Source: Desulfobulbaceae bacterium (GTDB lineage: Bacteria; Desulfobacterota; Desulfobulbia; Desulfobulbales; Desulfurivibrionaceae). From it: 8,269 bases of DNA. The notes beneath the pieces are model-generated. The model ran no database searches. It was not told where the DNA came from and was given only the letters and a program-made list of their open reading frames with translations. This document shows positions 1-7,016 of this stretch, in pieces. The position numbers and the translations under genes were made by a program. The stretch lies in assembly GCA_003557565.1 (NCBI GenBank), contig PWOG01000330.1:1-8269 (forward strand), read 5' to 3'. How positions within the stretch are numbered: the first letter of the stretch is position 1; each line of letters opens with the position of its first letter.

Positions 1-76
1 AACCTACAAGATTGTAAGAAAACAGAGATCGGTTGTGGTCGGCCGCCAAGTCGCCCCGTGTGTAAATATTGCCATA

Positions 77-89
77 AATCAGCTTATTA
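77..89 (+). promoter_or_regulatory. Possible IHF site upstream of the glnK promoter
   Basis: The sequence AATCAG-CTTA-TTA fits the integration host factor consensus WATCAA-N4-TTR with one mismatch. It lies about 30 bp upstream of the -24 element of the sigma-54 promoter, where DNA-bending sites often sit between enhancer and promoter. The motif is short and AT-rich, so chance is quite possible. I could not recognise a clear NtrC or NifA enhancer in the remaining upstream 76 bp; it may lie before the window. Confidence 0.25.
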
Positions 90-117
90 GAAAACCACAG
101 CCGCCGGCGGCGCGGTC

Positions 118-133
118 TGGCACGTTTCTTGAA
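118..133 (+). promoter_or_regulatory. Sigma-54 (RpoN) promoter of glnK-amtB
   Basis: The sequence TGGCACG-TTTC-TTGAA matches the sigma-54 consensus TGGCACG-N4-TTGCW, with an A in place of the C of the -12 element. The GG (119-120) and TTG (129-131) have the exact required spacing. Transcription would start near 144, leaving about 90 nt of leader before the glnK start. Such promoters are the usual control of glnK-amtB operons and need an enhancer-binding activator such as NtrC. This implies induction under nitrogen limitation, which is inferred from the promoter class. Confidence 0.8.
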
Positions 134-160
134 ATCTCCTCCAGCTGAACAGCCCAGCAA

Positions 161-187
161 TTTTCTCCGGCCCGGGACCGGAGAAAA
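161..187 (+). other. Hairpin in the glnK leader
   Basis: A perfect 10-bp inverted repeat (TTTTCTCCGG at 161-170, CCGGAGAAAA at 178-187) encloses a 7-nt CCCGGGA loop. It lies between the predicted sigma-54 start point and the ribosome-binding site, so it would form in the mRNA leader. It is followed by A residues rather than a U run, so it is not an intrinsic terminator for rightward transcription, and the other strand lacks a U run too. It could stabilise the message or bind a regulator; its role is unknown. Confidence 0.6.
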
Positions 188-234
188 AAATTAACGCAGG
201 TCATTAAAACCAGCATCAAACAGGAGGAACAGCA

Positions 235-573
235 ATGAAAAAGGTGGAAGCGATCATCAAGCCTTTCAAGCTGGACGCGGTCAAGGAGGCGGTTACGGCC
301 CTGGGCGTGCACGGCATGACGGTTACCGAGGTCAAGGGATTTGGCCGCCAGAAGGGCCATACCGAGGTCTATCGCGGCGCCGAGTACGTGGTGGACTTCG
401 TGCCCAAAGTGAAATTGGAAATTGTGGTGGAAAGCGAGCTGGCCAGCCAGGTGGTGGAGACCATCGTGCAGGCGGCCCGCAACGGCAAAATCGGCGACGG
501 CAAGATCTTCGTCCTGCCGGTGGAGTCGGTGTGCCGTATTCGTACCGGCGAGCAGGATGGCGAGGCAATTTGA
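235..573 (+). CDS. glnK: P-II nitrogen regulatory protein
   Basis: P-II signal protein of 112 residues, the normal family length. It is a cytosolic homotrimer that reads ATP/ADP and 2-oxoglutarate and passes nitrogen status to partners, above all the ammonium channel encoded next door. The N-terminus MKKVEAIIKPFKLD is classic. The T-loop (about residues 37-55) keeps Gln39 and Tyr51, the site uridylylated in proteobacterial P-II proteins. The nucleotide-binding part keeps IGDGKIF (86-92), Arg101 and Arg103. The start is supported by a strong AGGAGG at 222-227, seven bases before ATG. Linkage to amtB, 54 bp downstream, makes GlnK the best name, although sequence alone separates GlnK from GlnB poorly. 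The sigma-54 promoter upstream suggests induction by nitrogen limitation. Confidence 0.97.
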   Translation: MKKVEAIIKPFKLDAVKEAVTALGVHGMTVTEVKGFGRQKGHTEVYRGAEYVVDFVPKVKLEIVVESELASQVVETIVQAARNGKIGDGKIFVLPVESVCRIRTGEQDGEAI

Positions 574-627
574 GCCCCGCCGTTAATAACAAAAAAATAG
601 CAAAATTATATTTTCAAGGAGCATGTC

Positions 628-1950
<1,323 letters not shown>

Positions 1951-1985
1951 CAATTAAACCATGAAACCATGGACGGATGATCAGT

Positions 1986-2035
1986 AAAAAGGTTCCGGGT
2001 GCCGCTGCCTTAAGGTGGTGCCCGGAACCGTTTTT
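1986..2035. terminator. Bidirectional intrinsic terminator after amtB
   Basis: GGTTCCGGG (1991-1999) pairs perfectly with CCCGGAACC (2021-2029). Further G-U and G-C pairs extend inward, closing a loop around 2007-2013. The stem is preceded by AAAAA (1986-1990) and followed by TTTTT (2031-2035), so it can end transcription from either side. It lies 36 bp after the amtB stop and closes the glnK-amtB operon. Confidence 0.9.
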
Positions 2036-2054
2036 GGGGCGTCGTAATATCCGG

Positions 2055-2093
2055 TTTAAATTGGCTGATGGCTCCGCCCCGGCCTCGGTGAGG
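2055..2093 (-). pseudogene. Relic of a modE 3' coding end
   Basis: These 39 bp align with 4165-4204, inside the C-terminal part of the modE gene of this window, at 35 identical positions with one single-base gap. Read on the minus strand with the missing base restored, the relic encodes LTEAGAEAISQFKP against LTGAGAEAVSQFKK in ModE. Several of the differences are silent or conservative. As it stands the gap shifts the frame. Similarity stops abruptly on both sides and no start or upstream domain is recognisable. I read it as the last scrap of a second modE copy. An origin by small local duplication is also possible. Confidence 0.45.
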
Positions 2094-2223
2094 GGTTCAG
2101 GAAGATTGCCAAGCAAACGACTTTCTGTTTAAATTGAAGTACTGCTTGATCACGGGGCCCACGGGTATTGAAAATCGTTGCCCGGCGTGCTCCTGCAATC
2201 TTCCACCTTTTCAAGGTTAACCC

Positions 2224-3978
2224 ATGCCCCTCGCTTCCCCGGCCGTACCTTTTTCTTACAATCGAGTGATCATTGCTCTGCTGTTATTGTTGCTGATCAC
2301 CCTGACGGTGATCAATTTCTGGGTCATGCAGCAGCAGCGGCGCAGTATCATGGCGGAACTGGAGAGCCGCACCGCCGTGGAACTGGAGCAGACCGCCACC
2401 TTCATGACCGAACCCCTGCTGCGTCAACGTTTTGCCGAAGTGGAGATGTTCATTCAGCATTGGTCGGCCAACAACCCGGAAGTCGTCCGTTTCGCCGCCT
2501 ATACCCCCCATGGTTATCTCCTCACCGTTTTTGAGCGGCCCGCCGTTTCCCCCCATCTCCTGGTCCGGGAAAAGCGGATCGAACTGGCCGGCCGGCATCT
2601 GCTGACCCTGGAACTGGTCAGGGATTATGGGGAACTGGAACAAATCCTGGCGCAACTGCGCAACCGTCTGTTGCTGACCTCTTTGTTGATTGCCGGGGCG
2701 CTGGGGGTTGCCCTCTGGTGGATCTTTCGCTGGCTGGCCATCCGTCCCTTGGAGCAGGAGGTACTGCGGCGTCTCCGGGCCGAAGAAGAACTGGCCGCGA
2801 CCAACCGTTTGCTGGAACAGCGGGTGGAGGAGAGAACCCGGGAAATCGCCGGACTGCTGGAACAGGAAAAACAATTGCGCCGGGACAATCTGGCCAGTTA
2901 CGAGGAGGTCGTCTTCACCTTTGTCGGGATGATCGAACAGCGGGATACCTATACCGCCGGCCACACCCAGCGGGTTGCCTATTACAGTCGCCGGATCGCC
3001 CGGGAAATGGGGCTTGATTCCGAGGAGATTTACCGCCTGTACCGCGCGGCCTCGTTGCACGATATCGGTAAAATCGCCACTCCGGACGCGGTCCTGCTCA
3101 AGCCCGGCAAGCTCGATGAGCTGGAGCGCGATCTGATCAAGCTCCACGTGGTGGCCGGCTATGAAATGCTGGTCAATGTCGAGATGTACCGGGATCTGGC
3201 CGAGATTATTCTCCGTCATCATGAGCATTATGACGGCAGTGGCTATCCCGACGGCCTGCAGGGAGAGGAAATACCCCTGCCGGCCCGTATCTTAGGCGTG
3301 GCCGACAGCTTTGATGCCATGACCACCAATCGCATTTACAAGCCCCGGATGGGCGCGGAAGGGGCTCTGGCCCTGCTCCAGAAGCACAGCGGCGGGCAGT
3401 TTGATCCCGCGGTGGTGGCGGCGGCGGTGCGGGTGCTGGATCTGGTGGCGGACCCGGAAGTGCTGGCCGAAGACAGTGACGACGAACGTTTCTGCGCCGG
3501 TCATCGGGGGCTGTGCCTCATCACCGATACCCCGATCAAGGACTTGGAGGAGAAACGGCTGTCCTATTTCTTCAGTGATCATCTCACCGGGCTGTATAAC
3601 GAGGATTACCTGAAGGTGATGCTGTACAACAACCAGGAGGCGTTCACTTATCGGTGCCTCCATCACCTCCACTTGCAGGGTCTGGCGGCTTACAACCGTC
3701 ATGAGGGCTGGGAAAAGGGCAACCGGCTGCTCAAAGAATTTGCCGCCGAGTTACGGCGTAATTTTGCCGATAACCTGCTGTTCCGGGTTTACGGCAATGA
3801 CTTTATCATCGTCTGCCGCCGGTGCCGGGCGTTGGTCGGTGAGGATTTGCAGGCCTTTGCCAGTTTGCAGGGCACCGGCATCGAGGTGGTTTGCCACCAG
3901 TTGGAACTGGCCCCGGGGCAGCAGTATACCATCGACAAGCGGGAGCGGGTCGTTCTCCACCCCGAATCGACTCCATGA
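2224..3978 (+). CDS. Membrane HD-GYP phosphodiesterase with degenerate GGDEF tail
   Basis: Predicted cyclic-di-GMP phosphodiesterase of 584 residues. A first membrane helix (about 14-34) and a second (about 148-170) enclose a ~110-residue periplasmic sensor region of no recognised family. A charged, probably coiled-coil linker (about 176-222) leads to a complete HD-GYP domain (about 225-405): His247 in AGHTQRV, His279-Asp280 in HDIGK, His308, His332-His333, DGSGYP at 337-342, and Asp361 in VADSFDAMT. Residues 446-545 look like a GGDEF domain (DHLTGLYN at 452-459) whose signature has become YGNDF (523-527) and whose first metal aspartate appears replaced in HLHLQG. It is therefore probably not a cyclase. 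AAGG at 2213-2216 lies seven bases before ATG. The gene appears monocistronic; the signal sensed is unknown. Confidence 0.94.
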   Translation: MPLASPAVPFSYNRVIIALLLLLLITLTVINFWVMQQQRRSIMAELESRTAVELEQTATFMTEPLLRQRFAEVEMFIQHWSANNPEVVRFAAYTPHGYLLTVFERPAVSPHLLVREKRIELAGRHLLTLELVRDYGELEQILAQLRNRLLLTSLLIAGALGVALWWIFRWLAIRPLEQEVLRRLRAEEELAATNRLLEQRVEERTREIAGLLEQEKQLRRDNLASYEEVVFTFVGMIEQRDTYTAGHTQRVAYYSRRIAREMGLDSEEIYRLYRAASLHDIGKIATPDAVLLKPGKLDELERDLIKLHVVAGYEMLVNVEMYRDLAEIILRHHEHYDGSGYPDGLQGEEIPLPARILGVADSFDAMTTNRIYKPRMGAEGALALLQKHSGGQFDPAVVAAAVRVLDLVADPEVLAEDSDDERFCAGHRGLCLITDTPIKDLEEKRLSYFFSDHLTGLYNEDYLKVMLYNNQEAFTYRCLHHLHLQGLAAYNRHEGWEKGNRLLKEFAAELRRNFADNLLFRVYGNDFIIVCRRCRALVGEDLQAFASLQGTGIEVVCHQLELAPGQQYTIDKRERVVLHPESTP

Positions 3979-4098
3979 CCAAAAACAGGCTGGATGGGCG
4001 CGGCCCGGGTGGTAGTTTCAGGCCTCGGCGGCACCGGACGGTTTTGTTCGAGAAGACGTGCACACGGGATCAGCAAAAATTGACTTTTCTGGGCTCCG

Positions 4099-4126
4099 GC
4101 CCTGCTACCAGGGCAGTTTTGTTGTT
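4099..4126 (+). terminator. Possible weak terminator after the HD-GYP gene
   Basis: GCCCTG (4099-4104) and CAGGGC (4109-4114) form a 6-bp perfect stem with a 4-nt loop, followed on the plus strand by AG, TTTT, G, TT, G, TTT. It lies 120 bp after the HD-GYP stop and overlaps the last codons of the convergent modE gene. The interrupted T run makes it a weak candidate. Confidence 0.35.
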
Positions 4127-4482
4127 TGGGCCGCCAGGAAGGCGTTAAGCTCGGCGTGGACTTTTTTGAATTGGCTGACGGCTTCCGCTCCGGCCCCGGT
4201 GAGGCGGGCGCCGCCGCCGCCCTTGCCGCCCCGGCAGGAAATCACCAGGGGTTCGGCGGCGTGGCGGTTCATGGCGTTGACCAGGTCCCAGGCGTGCTTG
4301 TAGGACATGCCCATGGCGGCGGCGGCCTGATTGATGGAACCAAGCTCCCGAATTTTCTCCAGCAGCACCACCCGGCCGAAACCGATAAAGGTCTCGCCGT
4401 TGTACTCGATCCAGATCCGCCCCCGGCAGTGGTAACCGGGTCGGATTTCCTTGGGCTTGTCTTCGGCGTGGCGTCTTCTCAT
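4105..4482 (-). CDS. modE: ModE-type winged-helix regulator lacking the molybdate domain
   Basis: DNA-binding protein of 125 residues matching the N-terminal domain of ModE, the molybdate-responsive regulator. The winged helix spans IGFGRVVLLEKIRELGSINQAAAAMGMSYKHAWDLVNAMN, here split as a dimerisation lead-in, SINQAAAAMGMSYKHAW recognition region and the wing CRGGKGGGGARLT. It ends shortly after the helix that follows LTGAGAE. Full-length ModE is about 260 residues with two Mop-type molybdate-binding units; none is present here. I chose ATG at 4482 because AAGGA lies just upstream. An in-frame GTG at 4521 would add 13 residues but has no ribosome-binding site. It lies 93 bp downstream of modA on the same strand and probably shares its transcript. 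A likely operator lies at 6484-6507. How it would sense molybdate is not visible. Confidence 0.87.
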   Translation of the reverse strand: MRRRHAEDKPKEIRPGYHCRGRIWIEYNGETFIGFGRVVLLEKIRELGSINQAAAAMGMSYKHAWDLVNAMNRHAAEPLVISCRGGKGGGGARLTGAGAEAVSQFKKVHAELNAFLAAQTTKLPW

Positions 4483-4575
4483 GATTCCTTGTCGTAGTCG
4501 CGGTTTTTGAGACGTGGCCACCGGGAGCGCTCAAGCGAATCGGTTCGGCCGAATCTTTGCCATAGCACTCCACAC

Positions 4576-5379
4576 TCAGTTCGTAGTTCCGGTGGTGGGC
4601 TTGAAACCGTGGCGGGCCAGGATGGCCCCGCCCCGCTCCGAGATGGTCAACTCGACAAAGCGGTGGGCCAACTCCAGCTGGCGGCTGTTGGCCAGGGGAG
4701 CGATGAGGTAAGCCGGTGCTTCTTCTGACGGCATGATCTTCACCACTTTCACCGCCGCCCCGCCCTTGACCGCATCGGTGGCGTAGACTAATCCGGCATC
4801 CACCTCACCCCGACGCAGGTAATCGAGAACCTGGCGTACGTTTTCCCCGAAAATCATCTTGCCGCTCAACTCCTGCCAGATGCCGGCCTCCTCCAGGGCA
4901 TCCTTGGCATAACGCCCGGCCGGCACCGTCTCCGGGGTGCCGATCCCCAGCCTGGTTACGGCCGGAGACTTGAGGTCGTTCAACCCGGAGATGGTCACCC
5001 GCCCAACGGCCGGTACCGCCAGGACCAATTCATTGGTAACGAAGATATGTGATTCTTCCCGTTGCACCAGACCGCGCCCGATGGCCTCCGTCATCCAGCG
5101 GGGATCGGCAGAGGCGAAAACATCCGCCGGGGCCCCTTGTTCAAGCTGGCGATAAAGCGCCCCCGAAGAGGCGAAGTTGCCGATTACCTTCACCCCCGGG
5201 TTCTCCTGTTCAAACAGGGTGGCAAGCTCCGTGAATGCGTCGTTCAAGGAGGCTGCCGCCGAAACCAGCAGTTCGGCAGCCCGAGCCGGGGTGGCGCTGA
5301 AAACGGTGCCGGCCAGCAGCAGAACCAGCATCAACTTGGCCAACGATCTTCTAGCATTTTGTAGTCCCATTATTTTCAT
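4576..5379 (-). CDS. modA: Molybdate-binding periplasmic protein ModA
   Basis: Substrate-binding protein of a molybdate ABC importer, 267 residues, exported to the periplasm. The basic N-terminus and hydrophobic core (about 14-28) end in the signal peptidase I site TPARA before AEL, giving a mature start near residue 35. Family motifs are clear: SAAASL (40-45), FASSGALYRQLEQGAPADVFASAD (two serines at 71-72), ENVRQVLDYLRRGEVDAGLVYATDA with Val181 and Tyr199 in the positions that contact the oxyanion in characterised ModA proteins. On the minus strand, AAAAGGA precedes ATG by about ten bases. A MITE-like element lies directly upstream and its target duplication includes part of this ribosome-binding region. 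modB is 351 bp upstream on the same strand. Tungstate could be an alternative substrate. Confidence 0.96.
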   Translation of the reverse strand: MKIMGLQNARRSLAKLMLVLLLAGTVFSATPARAAELLVSAAASLNDAFTELATLFEQENPGVKVIGNFASSGALYRQLEQGAPADVFASADPRWMTEAIGRGLVQREESHIFVTNELVLAVPAVGRVTISGLNDLKSPAVTRLGIGTPETVPAGRYAKDALEEAGIWQELSGKMIFGENVRQVLDYLRRGEVDAGLVYATDAVKGGAAVKVVKIMPSEEAPAYLIAPLANSRQLELAHRFVELTISERGGAILARHGFKPTTGTTN

Positions 5380-5390
5380 TGCCGATTATC

Positions 5391-5398
5391 CTTTTAAT
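5391..5398. repeat. Left target-site duplication of the MITE
   Basis: CTTTTAAT directly abuts the GTAAG end of the element at 5399 and is repeated exactly at 5533-5540, directly after the other end. On the minus strand it reads ATTAAAAG and supplies part of the modA ribosome-binding site. Confidence 0.8.
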
Positions 5399-5532
5399 GT
5401 AAGTGATCACGGGGGCAAAATGGTAAGCGGTCACAGGGTGCCGCAGGTTGTGGTGAGCCTCGGCGGCGAAGCGTACATCAGTACGTGAGCCGGCCCGATC
5501 GCCGCAAGATGCGGTGCCCTGTGATCGCTTAC
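5399..5532. mobile_element. IS66-type MITE (134 bp, non-coding)
   Basis: The ends are inverted repeats: left GTAAGTGATCACGGGGG (5399-5415) and, read inward from the right, GTAAGCGATCACAGGGC (5516-5532), 14 of 17 identical. An exact 8-bp direct repeat CTTTTAAT abuts both ends (5391-5398 and 5533-5540). IS66-family elements are known for terminal repeats starting GTAA and for 8-bp target duplications, so this is probably a transposase-less derivative moved by an IS66 transposase. A second GTAAGCGGTCACAGGG copy starts at 5423 and pairs even better with the right end over about 23 bp. The centre folds too: GCGGCGA (5463-5469) with TCGCCGC (5499-5505), and CGTAC-ATCA-GTACG at 5472-5485. No protein is encoded. 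It separates modB from modA. Confidence 0.8.
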
Positions 5533-5540
5533 CTTTTAAT
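5533..5540. repeat. Right target-site duplication of the MITE
   Basis: Second copy of CTTTTAAT, abutting the CTTAC end of the element. It is identical to the copy at 5391-5398, suggesting a fairly recent insertion. Confidence 0.8.
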
Positions 5541-5601
5541 TATTTGTCAGTGTTGCACTGCCTGAGGCTTGTTTGCCCGAAGGCATTGTTTGCTCAAATC
5601 C

Positions 5602-5687
5602 ACGTAAACATTCAGCCAAGCTCACGGACGCAGGTTATACGGAGCTTGGCTGCTTACCGAATCCGGGGCACTGCTGAACGTTTACGT
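5602..5687. repeat. Nested inverted repeat between modB and modA
   Basis: An outer pair, ACGTAAACATTCAGC (5602-5616) and GCTGAACGTTTACGT (5673-5687), is complementary at 14 of 15 positions. An inner pair, CAGCCAAGCTC (5613-5623) and GAGCTTGGCTG (5642-5652), is a perfect 11-bp match. The two left arms overlap by four bases, so the outer and inner stems compete at their junction. A further weaker pair, TTATTTG (5540-5546) and CAAATAA (5693-5699), brackets the whole. There is no coding potential and no clear target duplication. It differs in sequence from the MITE next to it. It is probably another palindromic repeat family, or a processed hairpin in the mod transcript. Confidence 0.6.
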
Positions 5688-5730
5688 CCCGTCAAATAAC
5701 AGGTTGTTGGCGCCGGTGAACGGTTCAAAT

Positions 5731-6405
5731 CTACCGGGGCGACCACGGGGGCTTGAGCAGCTTGCCGGAGGTCCAGAGAATCGCCACGCACACCACCGAC
5801 AGGAGCAAAACCAAGCTGTGGGCCAGGGCATCATCGCCGCGTTGCACGGCGCTGTAGATGGCCAGGGGCATGGTCTGGGTGCGGCCGGGCAGGTTGCCGG
5901 CCACCATTAGGGTGGCGCCGAACTCACCCATGGCCCGGGCGCAGGCCAGCATGGTGCCGGCCATGATGCCGCGCCCGGCCAGGGGCAGGGATATGCGCCA
6001 GAACACCTGCCAGGGGTTGCAGCCCAAAGACCGGGCAGCGTTTTCGTAGTTGTGGCTAACGCCTTCAAAGGCGCTGCGAGCCGCCTTGAAGACCAGGGGG
6101 AAGGCCACCACCGTGGCCGCCACCACCGCCCCCTGCCAGGTGAAGATCAAGGTGATGCCAAAGGTGTCCTCCAGCCAGCGTCCCAGCCAGCTGTTGCGAC
6201 CCAGGGTCACCAGCAGGTAATAACCAAGCACCGTGGGGGGCAGAACCAGGGGCAGGGAGAAAAGGGCATCCAGCAATTCCCGGCCGGCAAAACGATAACG
6301 ATGGATAACCCAGGCGGCAGCCACCCCGAAGATCAGGGCCAGCAGGGTGGCAAGACCAGCCACCCGCAAGGTGAGTTGCAAGGGAAGAATGAAAGCCGCC
6401 TCCAT
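5731..6405 (-). CDS. modB: Molybdate ABC transporter permease ModB
   Basis: Inner-membrane permease of the molybdate importer, 224 residues, the typical ModB length, with about five hydrophobic segments. The ATPase-docking EAA loop is canonical: ENAARSLGCNPWQVFWRISLP, in which the conserved glycine (G128) and the I-LP end are in place. The LPLVLPPTVLGYYLL and GEFGATLMVAGN-PGRTQTMPLAIY motifs are typical of the ModB/CysT-type permeases. On the minus strand AGGTGA lies nine bases before ATG, which supports this start. It appears to be the first mod gene of the operon: a ModE-box-like palindrome lies about 80 bp upstream. modA follows after a 351-bp gap filled with a MITE and another palindrome. 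No modC ATPase gene accompanies it, so the ATPase must come from elsewhere. Confidence 0.96.
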   Translation of the reverse strand: MEAAFILPLQLTLRVAGLATLLALIFGVAAAWVIHRYRFAGRELLDALFSLPLVLPPTVLGYYLLVTLGRNSWLGRWLEDTFGITLIFTWQGAVVAATVVAFPLVFKAARSAFEGVSHNYENAARSLGCNPWQVFWRISLPLAGRGIMAGTMLACARAMGEFGATLMVAGNLPGRTQTMPLAIYSAVQRGDDALAHSLVLLLSVVCVAILWTSGKLLKPPWSPR

Positions 6406-6483
6406 TATTACCGTTCACCTCACCGAAAAAACGTTTGTCAAGCCCGGCGGTTGGTTGAGATCGCCAGAATTCAAACCAGATGG

Positions 6484-6507
6484 CGTTATGTATAATTTAA
6501 CATAACG
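6484..6507. promoter_or_regulatory. ModE-box-like operator upstream of modB
   Basis: A perfect palindrome of 8-bp arms CGTTATGT (6484-6491) and ACATAACG (6500-6507) is separated by the AT-rich spacer ATAATTTA. This closely resembles known ModE boxes, which have CGTTAT/ATAACG outer arms with an AT-rich inner part. It lies 79 bp upstream of the modB start. On the minus strand it overlaps a weak promoter candidate (TTGCGC at 6512-6517, 17-bp spacer, TATACA at 6489-6494), so binding would block transcription. This fits repression of the mod genes, probably by the ModE protein encoded downstream or by a full-length ModE elsewhere. Confidence 0.75.
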
Positions 6508-6585
6508 GTTGGCGCAACAAAAAATAGACCCAACTATCCAGCGACGGACCCTCCACTGGCGGGCTGTGCAAACCCCAAGGCGTGA

Positions 6586-6900
6586 TCAGTTTTTCCGGGC
6601 CGGGTTACCCAGCAGTTTGTTGAGGTCGGCAAAGGGGGAGTGGGTGGCAGTCGGGCCTTTTTCGGCACCGGCATCCGCTCCTTGTTGCCATTGGGATTCC
6701 AGGGCGCGGCAGTGTTCGTCGTCGTGGCAGTAGATGCAGAGCATTTCCCAGTTGCTGCCGTCGGGCGGGTTGTTGTGGTGGTTGTGATCCTTGTGGTGGA
6801 CCGTCAGTTCCCGCAGCTTTTTGCCGGCAAACTCCCGGCCGCATTTGGCGCATACCCAGGGCAGGATCTTCAGGGCTTGATTACGGTAGTCTGGTAACAT
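6586..6900 (-). CDS. yajD: YajD-type HNH nuclease family protein
   Basis: Small HNH-fold protein of 104 residues resembling E. coli YajD. Two zinc-knuckle pairs, Cys17-Cys20 (CAKC) and Cys55-Cys58 (CIYCHD), frame the beta-beta-alpha metal site ELTVHHKDHNHHNNPPDGSNWEMLC. His35-His36, Asp38, His39, Asn50 and His59 are the likely catalytic or metal ligands. The C-terminal SPFADLNKLL resembles the YajD tail NPFADLKAMM. The E. coli protein has about ten more residues at the N-terminus. Here an in-frame TAA lies four codons before ATG, so no extension is possible. No convincing ribosome-binding site precedes ATG. The biological role of the family is not established; a DNA-cleaving or repair-linked role is inferred from the fold. 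It lies upstream of modB on the same strand, 180 bp away. Confidence 0.9.
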   Translation of the reverse strand: MLPDYRNQALKILPWVCAKCGREFAGKKLRELTVHHKDHNHHNNPPDGSNWEMLCIYCHDDEHCRALESQWQQGADAGAEKGPTATHSPFADLNKLLGNPARKN

Positions 6901-7016
6901 GCTTTTTGCGGGTTATGGTGATAGGTGATAGGAATTTCCTTTACTTTATGTCGATAACGCCTGCCGACCGGCATGTCAACGAAAAAATCCCCCTCAAAAG
7001 CGGCCTGGTTGCGGAG
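6901..7016. other. Non-coding gap before the activator remnant
   Basis: No gene is supported here. It holds a short tandem GGTGATA duplication (6917-6930) and the palindrome GGAATTTCC nearby. The open frame of the activator remnant runs through it but shows no recognisable domain before about 7017. Confidence 0.4.

Noticed and set aside
101..110. Palindrome CCGCCGGCGG upstream of glnK
   Set aside because: A short GC-only palindrome, common in GC-rich DNA, with no matching regulator consensus.
2147..2157. TGATCACGGGG shared with the MITE left end (5404-5414), a possible MITE fragment
   Set aside because: An 11-bp match is expected by chance several times in a window of this size and there is no GTAAG end or duplication.
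2284..3228. Long minus-strand open frame opposite the HD-GYP gene
   Set aside because: The plus frame carries complete catalytic motifs; the minus frame shows only composition bias of a GC-rich shadow.
4483..4521. Upstream GTG start for modE adding 13 residues
   Set aside because: No ribosome-binding site precedes the GTG, while AAGGA precedes the internal ATG at 4482, and the extra residues match nothing in ModE.
5399..5699. CRISPR-like array in the modB-modA gap
   Set aside because: The repeats are inverted pairs rather than regularly spaced direct repeats, and no cas gene is present.
6491..6496. Perfect TATAAT on the plus strand inside the ModE-box palindrome
   Set aside because: No plus-strand gene follows before the activator relic and no -35 element is convincing; it is best read as the AT-rich centre of the operator.
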